The position numbers and the translations under genes were made by a program. Positions 60,286 to 64,000 of a stretch of 64,000 bases of DNA are shown here, piece after piece. A model generated the notes under the pieces. It was not told the DNA's origin and ran no database searches. It saw only the letters and a program-made list of their open reading frames with translations. Source of the DNA: an uncultured Peptococcaceae bacterium (lineage in GTDB: Bacteria; Bacillota; Peptococcia; Peptococcales; Peptococcaceae). The DNA lies in contig CABUKW010000001.1 of assembly GCA_902492275.1 (NCBI GenBank), positions 23,905 through 87,904 on the forward strand, in the 5' to 3' direction. Each line of letters begins with the position of its first letter. Position 1 is the stretch's first letter.

Positions 60286-62316
60286 ATGAATAATAATAAG
60301 GTTTTTGTGATTGGTATTGATGGTATGGATCCTAAAATGACCAGACGTATGGTAGATGAAGGTAAACTGCCTAATATCAAAAAATTAATTGAAATGGGAT
60401 CAGCACGAGAAGATTTAATGTTATTAGGTGCTAATCCAACAATTACTCCTCCAATGTGGACAACCTTGGCCACAGGTGCTTATCCGATGACGCATGGCAT
60501 TACATGCTATTGGAATCAGCATCCAACTGATTTAAGCCGTTTTGAATTTGCATTTGATTCTCGCCAGTGTTCTGCAGAACAAGTTTGGAATTGTATTGCA
60601 GAATCAGGAAAAAAAGTATTGGTATGGACATGGCCTTCTAGTTGGCCGCCATCTTCTGACAATGAAAATTTACATGTAGTAGGTAACTTTAGTCCATCTA
60701 TGCCAAACTGCAGTGGTTGTGATTTGGATAGCGAACATATTACACGAGCTTCGATTGAAACAGTAAACGTTAAAAAAAGGGTAAAAGAAGAACTGAAAGG
60801 TGGTGTTGGCTGTATCAATGAAGGTGAAATAGTAGAAACAGAAGATGATGCAGGAAACTATATTACTTCTTTTCAGTCTGCCGACAATAAAGCGTTTATT
60901 CTGTTAGATCATCATGAAGGGGAAGAATTGAATGAAACACCTCTGATTGTTGACACTTATGATGTACCATTGAAGCAACCGGTCAATTGGGGACACGAAA
61001 TACCAAGAGATGCGTTAGAATTTCCGGTTATAATTGCGGGAGGAATAAAGCAATTACCGTCTTTGTTATTGAAAAATGAAGCAGGAAATTATGACCATAT
61101 AGAAATTTATCAGAATAAAAAAGATGCAGAACCACTTGTAAGATTAGCAGATAAAGAATTTGTTCCAGTTGTAAACATGGAATTTCTGTATGAAGGCCAA
61201 AAAGTAGAAGGCAATCGCCATGCATCTGTTCTGCAAATTGATCCAGCGGGAAAATTTATTGAAATTTCTATGGGTAAATGTCTGGATCATACAACAGAAC
61301 GTAAAGAAACCTTATGGCAGCCGAAATCATTGTATCAGCAAGCAGTCGATGCAGCAGGGTATGTACCATATGCTTGCTCTTATGGCGGAGGTTATCCGGA
61401 AATGATTAGCCAGCGTGTATTACCGTCTTATCGCTATGGCGGAGAATGGCAGGCAACAGCTCTAATGAGTTTAATTGAACAAAATGGATATGAAGCAGTA
61501 TTCACGCATTTTCATAACTGCGACCATGTTGGGCATCCCTGTTGGAGATGGGCAAAGTCCAGAGAAAAGTACGGCTGGAATGATGAAAAAATATATCAGG
61601 GGTTTATTGAACAAGTATATTTAGACACCGATGACTATGTAGGTCGTTTTATGCCATTAATTGATAAAGGCTGGACCTTGATTTTGACCTCTGATCATGG
61701 TTTGTTATGCAGTGAGGAAGATGAACTTCCATATTTGGGTGAAGGTTTTGTTATGAATGTTGGTGTATTAAAGGATTTAGGCTATACTGTGTTAAAAAAG
61801 GATGCCAATGGAAAAGAACTGCATCAGATTGATTGGAGTAAAACAAGAGCAGTTGCTCCGCGAGGCAACCACATTTATTTGAACTTAAAGGGTAGAAATA
61901 ATCAAGAAGGTATTGATGGAATTGTAGACCCTGTTGATCAATACGAATTAGAACGTCAAATTATTGACGATTTGTATAACTATCGTTTAAATGGAAAGCG
62001 TATCGTAAATATTGCTTTGAGGAATAAGGATGCAGTATTGCTGGGATTATCTGGTGAAAAATGTGGCGATATTATTTATTTCTTGGAAGAAGGGTTTAAC
62101 CGTTTGCATGGTGATGCATTATCTACTACAGAAGGATATTTTGGAACTTCCGTTTCGCCGCTGTTTGTTGCAGGGGGTCCCGGTGTAAAATCTGCCTACA
62201 AATTGGAACGAATGATTCATCAGGTTGATGTTGCACCGACAATTGCAGCAATTATGGGCGTACGTCAGCCTGCCAATGCAGATGGCGCCGTCGTTCATCA
62301 GATTTTGGCAGAATAA
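60286..62316 (+). CDS. Alkaline-phosphatase-superfamily phosphodiesterase/phosphatase
   Basis: 676 residues from ATG at 60286, 11 bases after GAGAGG; the frame opens 23 codons earlier. The N-terminal metal motif is VIGIDGMDP (D12); the nucleophile is T54 in NPTITPPMWTTLATG, as in nucleotide pyrophosphatase/phosphodiesterases. Further metal ligands lie in THFHNCDHVGHP, YLDTDDYVGR and LTSDHGLL, and a final histidine in MIHQVDVAPTIA. An insertion of about 250 residues in the middle (160-390) is larger than in simple family members. There is no signal peptide, so it acts in the cytoplasm. The substrate is unknown. The gene is clearly more AT-rich than its left neighbours. Confidence 0.82.
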   Translation: MNNNKVFVIGIDGMDPKMTRRMVDEGKLPNIKKLIEMGSAREDLMLLGANPTITPPMWTTLATGAYPMTHGITCYWNQHPTDLSRFEFAFDSRQCSAEQVWNCIAESGKKVLVWTWPSSWPPSSDNENLHVVGNFSPSMPNCSGCDLDSEHITRASIETVNVKKRVKEELKGGVGCINEGEIVETEDDAGNYITSFQSADNKAFILLDHHEGEELNETPLIVDTYDVPLKQPVNWGHEIPRDALEFPVIIAGGIKQLPSLLLKNEAGNYDHIEIYQNKKDAEPLVRLADKEFVPVVNMEFLYEGQKVEGNRHASVLQIDPAGKFIEISMGKCLDHTTERKETLWQPKSLYQQAVDAAGYVPYACSYGGGYPEMISQRVLPSYRYGGEWQATALMSLIEQNGYEAVFTHFHNCDHVGHPCWRWAKSREKYGWNDEKIYQGFIEQVYLDTDDYVGRFMPLIDKGWTLILTSDHGLLCSEEDELPYLGEGFVMNVGVLKDLGYTVLKKDANGKELHQIDWSKTRAVAPRGNHIYLNLKGRNNQEGIDGIVDPVDQYELERQIIDDLYNYRLNGKRIVNIALRNKDAVLLGLSGEKCGDIIYFLEEGFNRLHGDALSTTEGYFGTSVSPLFVAGGPGVKSAYKLERMIHQVDVAPTIAAIMGVRQPANADGAVVHQILAE

Positions 62317-62341
62317 AAGTTATTTTATGTGTAACTTGCTA

Positions 62342-62388
62342 GGGGGCTGTCACATTCACGAATAAAAAATCGTGAAGCGGCACCCCCC
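62342..62388. repeat. Long hairpin between phosphatase and transporter genes
   Basis: GGGGG (62342-62346) pairs with CCCCC (62384-62388), and TTCACGA (62355-62361) pairs with TCGTGAA (62370-62376), with a mostly paired middle and an A-rich 8-base loop. No T-run follows. It may trim read-through, stabilise the mRNA, or be a dispersed repeat unit. Confidence 0.6.
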
Positions 62389-62429
62389 GATGTTTAAACG
62401 ATTATTAGATAATTAAAGGGGGAAAAAAC

Positions 62430-63887
62430 ATGACAGTATCTGAAAATAAACCGGTTAAAATAAGCTATTGGATTCATGCCGCAATTTTTGTAATATTGAC
62501 CATAGGAATTGGGATGATATCTCCATTTGGACAAATTACAGAATATGGTATGAAAATTCTGGGGATTTTTGTCGGCTTAATTTATGGGTGGACATTTATT
62601 GGATTTATCTGGCCTAGTATTTTTGGCTTGGTTGTTCTAGGCTATACTGATTTTGCAGCTAATGTGACCAATGCTGTGGCTGCCGGTTTTGGCGAAAGTT
62701 TAATCTGGCAAGTATTTTTTATGATGATTTTTGCTGATATTTTGCGTAGATTAGGTCTGACAGAATATATTGGCTATTGGTTGCTAAGCAGAAAAATTTG
62801 TGTTGGTAGACCATGGCTATTGTTCTTTATGATTTTTACTATTGCCTTTGTATGTGGTGGAATCGTTTCCATGTATGGAACGATTTTTATGTTATGGGCT
62901 ATTGTATATGATTTATGTGAAATTTGTGGTTATGAAAAAAGATCGTCTCTTTGTGCTTATGTTTTGGGTGGTGTTTTATATCTGGTTGCGATGTCTTGTA
63001 TGGTATTTCCCTTTAAACCATATCCAGGCGTAGTGCTGGGTCTTTGTGCGAAAGCTGGCGCAACAGAAATACCTTTTATTCCTTGGCTAATTTTAGGGTT
63101 AGTAACAGCTTTTGCGATGATTGCATTATATATGTTGCTTGGAAAATTTGTTTTTAAATTTGATTTATCAGCAATTGGCGCGGCTGGCGATATTTATGAG
63201 AAGTATCGGTCAAATAAGATGAGTACAGATGTGAAATTGGGTATGACATTATTGGCTGTTTTTGTGGCACTTTTGGCGGTGGCAGGTTTGCTACCAGCAA
63301 CAATTCCGTTCATTGCATTTTTGAAAAAAGCAGATATGTTAGGACTAGCGCTTCTAGTTATTTGCATTGCTGTAATTTTGCGCAAAAAAGATGGCACTCC
63401 GTTGATGACCTTTGCCGATTTAACACACGCTGTTAGTTGGGATATTATTATCATGTTTGCGGCAACGTTACCTGTTTGTGGTGCTATGGGTTCAGAAGAA
63501 ACAGGCATCATGTCAACGGCAATGGCTGCATTAATGCCGCTATTGAATGGATTGAGTCCAGCAGTGTTTATTGCAGTAGTGATAGTGCTATTAGGTTTTA
63601 TAACGCAGGTTGCGCATAATTTAGTTTTGACAATGACATTTACGCCACTGTTGGCTGTAGTAGCTGCTAATCAAGGCGTGAATCCACTATTGTTTGGTTT
63701 CTTATTAGTTACCATGTTGCAATGTGCAACGGCAACACCAGCAGCTTCGGCGCAGGCGGCCCTGGTATTTGCCAATGCGGATTGGATTCGACCAAAAGAT
63801 GCTTATAAATTTGGTTTAGCATTTGCTGTGATTGCGATGGTTGTATTGGTTTGCATTGCGTATCCTTTAGGGACAATTGTGTTCTAA
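62430..63887 (+). CDS. SLC13/DASS-like anion or dicarboxylate transporter
   Basis: 485 residues with about 12 hydrophobic segments, consistent with the ion-transporter superfamily and closest in look to SLC13 (sodium-coupled dicarboxylate or sulfate carriers). The two-fold repeat is suggested by ANVTNAVAAGFGESLIWQVF near residue 75 and by QVAHNLVLTMTFTPLLAVVA near 395, with a helical-hairpin-like break in each. AAAGGGGG precedes the ATG. It follows the phosphatase-like gene by 113 bases, separated by a hairpin. Transporter and enzyme probably handle the same compound, which is not known. Both genes share the AT-rich codon use. Confidence 0.72.
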   Translation: MTVSENKPVKISYWIHAAIFVILTIGIGMISPFGQITEYGMKILGIFVGLIYGWTFIGFIWPSIFGLVVLGYTDFAANVTNAVAAGFGESLIWQVFFMMIFADILRRLGLTEYIGYWLLSRKICVGRPWLLFFMIFTIAFVCGGIVSMYGTIFMLWAIVYDLCEICGYEKRSSLCAYVLGGVLYLVAMSCMVFPFKPYPGVVLGLCAKAGATEIPFIPWLILGLVTAFAMIALYMLLGKFVFKFDLSAIGAAGDIYEKYRSNKMSTDVKLGMTLLAVFVALLAVAGLLPATIPFIAFLKKADMLGLALLVICIAVILRKKDGTPLMTFADLTHAVSWDIIIMFAATLPVCGAMGSEETGIMSTAMAALMPLLNGLSPAVFIAVVIVLLGFITQVAHNLVLTMTFTPLLAVVAANQGVNPLLFGFLLVTMLQCATATPAASAQAALVFANADWIRPKDAYKFGLAFAVIAMVVLVCIAYPLGTIVF

Positions 63888-63906
63888 GGTGTCGGTTATA
63901 TGAGAA

Positions 63907-63942
63907 AATTCAGAGGCGTAAATTTTTGCCTCTGAATTTTTT
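63907..63942 (+). terminator. Rho-independent terminator of the transporter gene
   Basis: AATTCAGAGGC (63907-63917) pairs with GCCTCTGAATT (63928-63938), followed by TTTTTT. Confidence 0.9.
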
Positions 63943-64000
63943 ATGTTATGAGACTTAAGTCAGTTGAGCGCAGAATGCGCGAAACAAAGAACCACCCGCT

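Overview
The window looks like a chromosomal segment of an endospore-forming, anaerobic Firmicute, most probably a Clostridia lineage. The evidence is spoIIGA-sigE next to ftsZ, sigG on the other strand, PyrR, LspA and RluD in one operon, a reverse rubrerythrin, and strong Shine-Dalgarno sequences before nearly every gene. MurE carries the DNPR signature of meso-diaminopimelate enzymes. No lipopolysaccharide or outer-membrane genes are present, so a spore-forming Negativicute is not favoured but cannot be excluded. I saw no tRNA, rRNA, CRISPR array, prophage or complete insertion sequence.

Layout. 0-3.2 kb: the end of an exporter-type ABC gene, then two translationally coupled genes of unknown function. 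3.3-6.6 kb: an AT-rich accessory block with an aldo/keto reductase, a LysR regulator, a LysE-type exporter and an XRE-cupin regulator. 6.7-9 kb: a MATE pump divergent from a MerR regulator, with a classical MerR promoter between them. 9-15.4 kb: phosphodiesterase, aminotransferase, VanW-like protein, a two-gene UxaA/SuyAB-type dehydratase or lyase and a hexapeptide transferase. 15.5-20.1 kb (minus strand): two tandem LysR paralogues, then pyrR, rluD, lspA and a DUF5665 protein. 20.3-27.5 kb: HEAT and TPR proteins followed by a phosphate/polyphosphate module (Na/Pi cotransporter with PhoU domain, Ppx, Ppk1). 27.6-33.4 kb: MBL hydrolase, superoxide dismutase, sigG, PepF, a three-domain rubredoxin-like protein and a rubrerythrin.

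34.2-54.7 kb is the cell envelope and division core: a secreted multidomain amidase, then the dcw cluster mraZ-rsmH-ftsL-pbp-murE-murF-mraY-murD-ftsW-murG-murC-murB-ftsQ-ftsZ, then spoIIGA-sigE. The cluster has no ftsA. 54.8-60 kb: a LytTR response regulator, cydDC and pgeF. 60.2-63.9 kb: a markedly AT-rich pair, an alkaline-phosphatase-superfamily enzyme and an SLC13-like transporter, separated by a long hairpin.

How the parts work together: the dcw genes make lipid II precursors and the septal machinery, with MraZ probably repressing its own operon through five 10-bp-phased boxes. SpoIIGA activates pro-SigE after septation, and SigG acts later in the forespore. The polyphosphate genes couple phosphate uptake to storage and breakdown. 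SOD, rubrerythrin, the rubredoxin-like protein and CydDC suggest an anaerobe that must survive oxygen. The least explained items are the triple rubredoxin protein, the Ppk1 with oppositely charged tails, the AT-rich phosphatase/transporter pair, the two coupled unknown genes near the left end, and two long intergenic hairpins.
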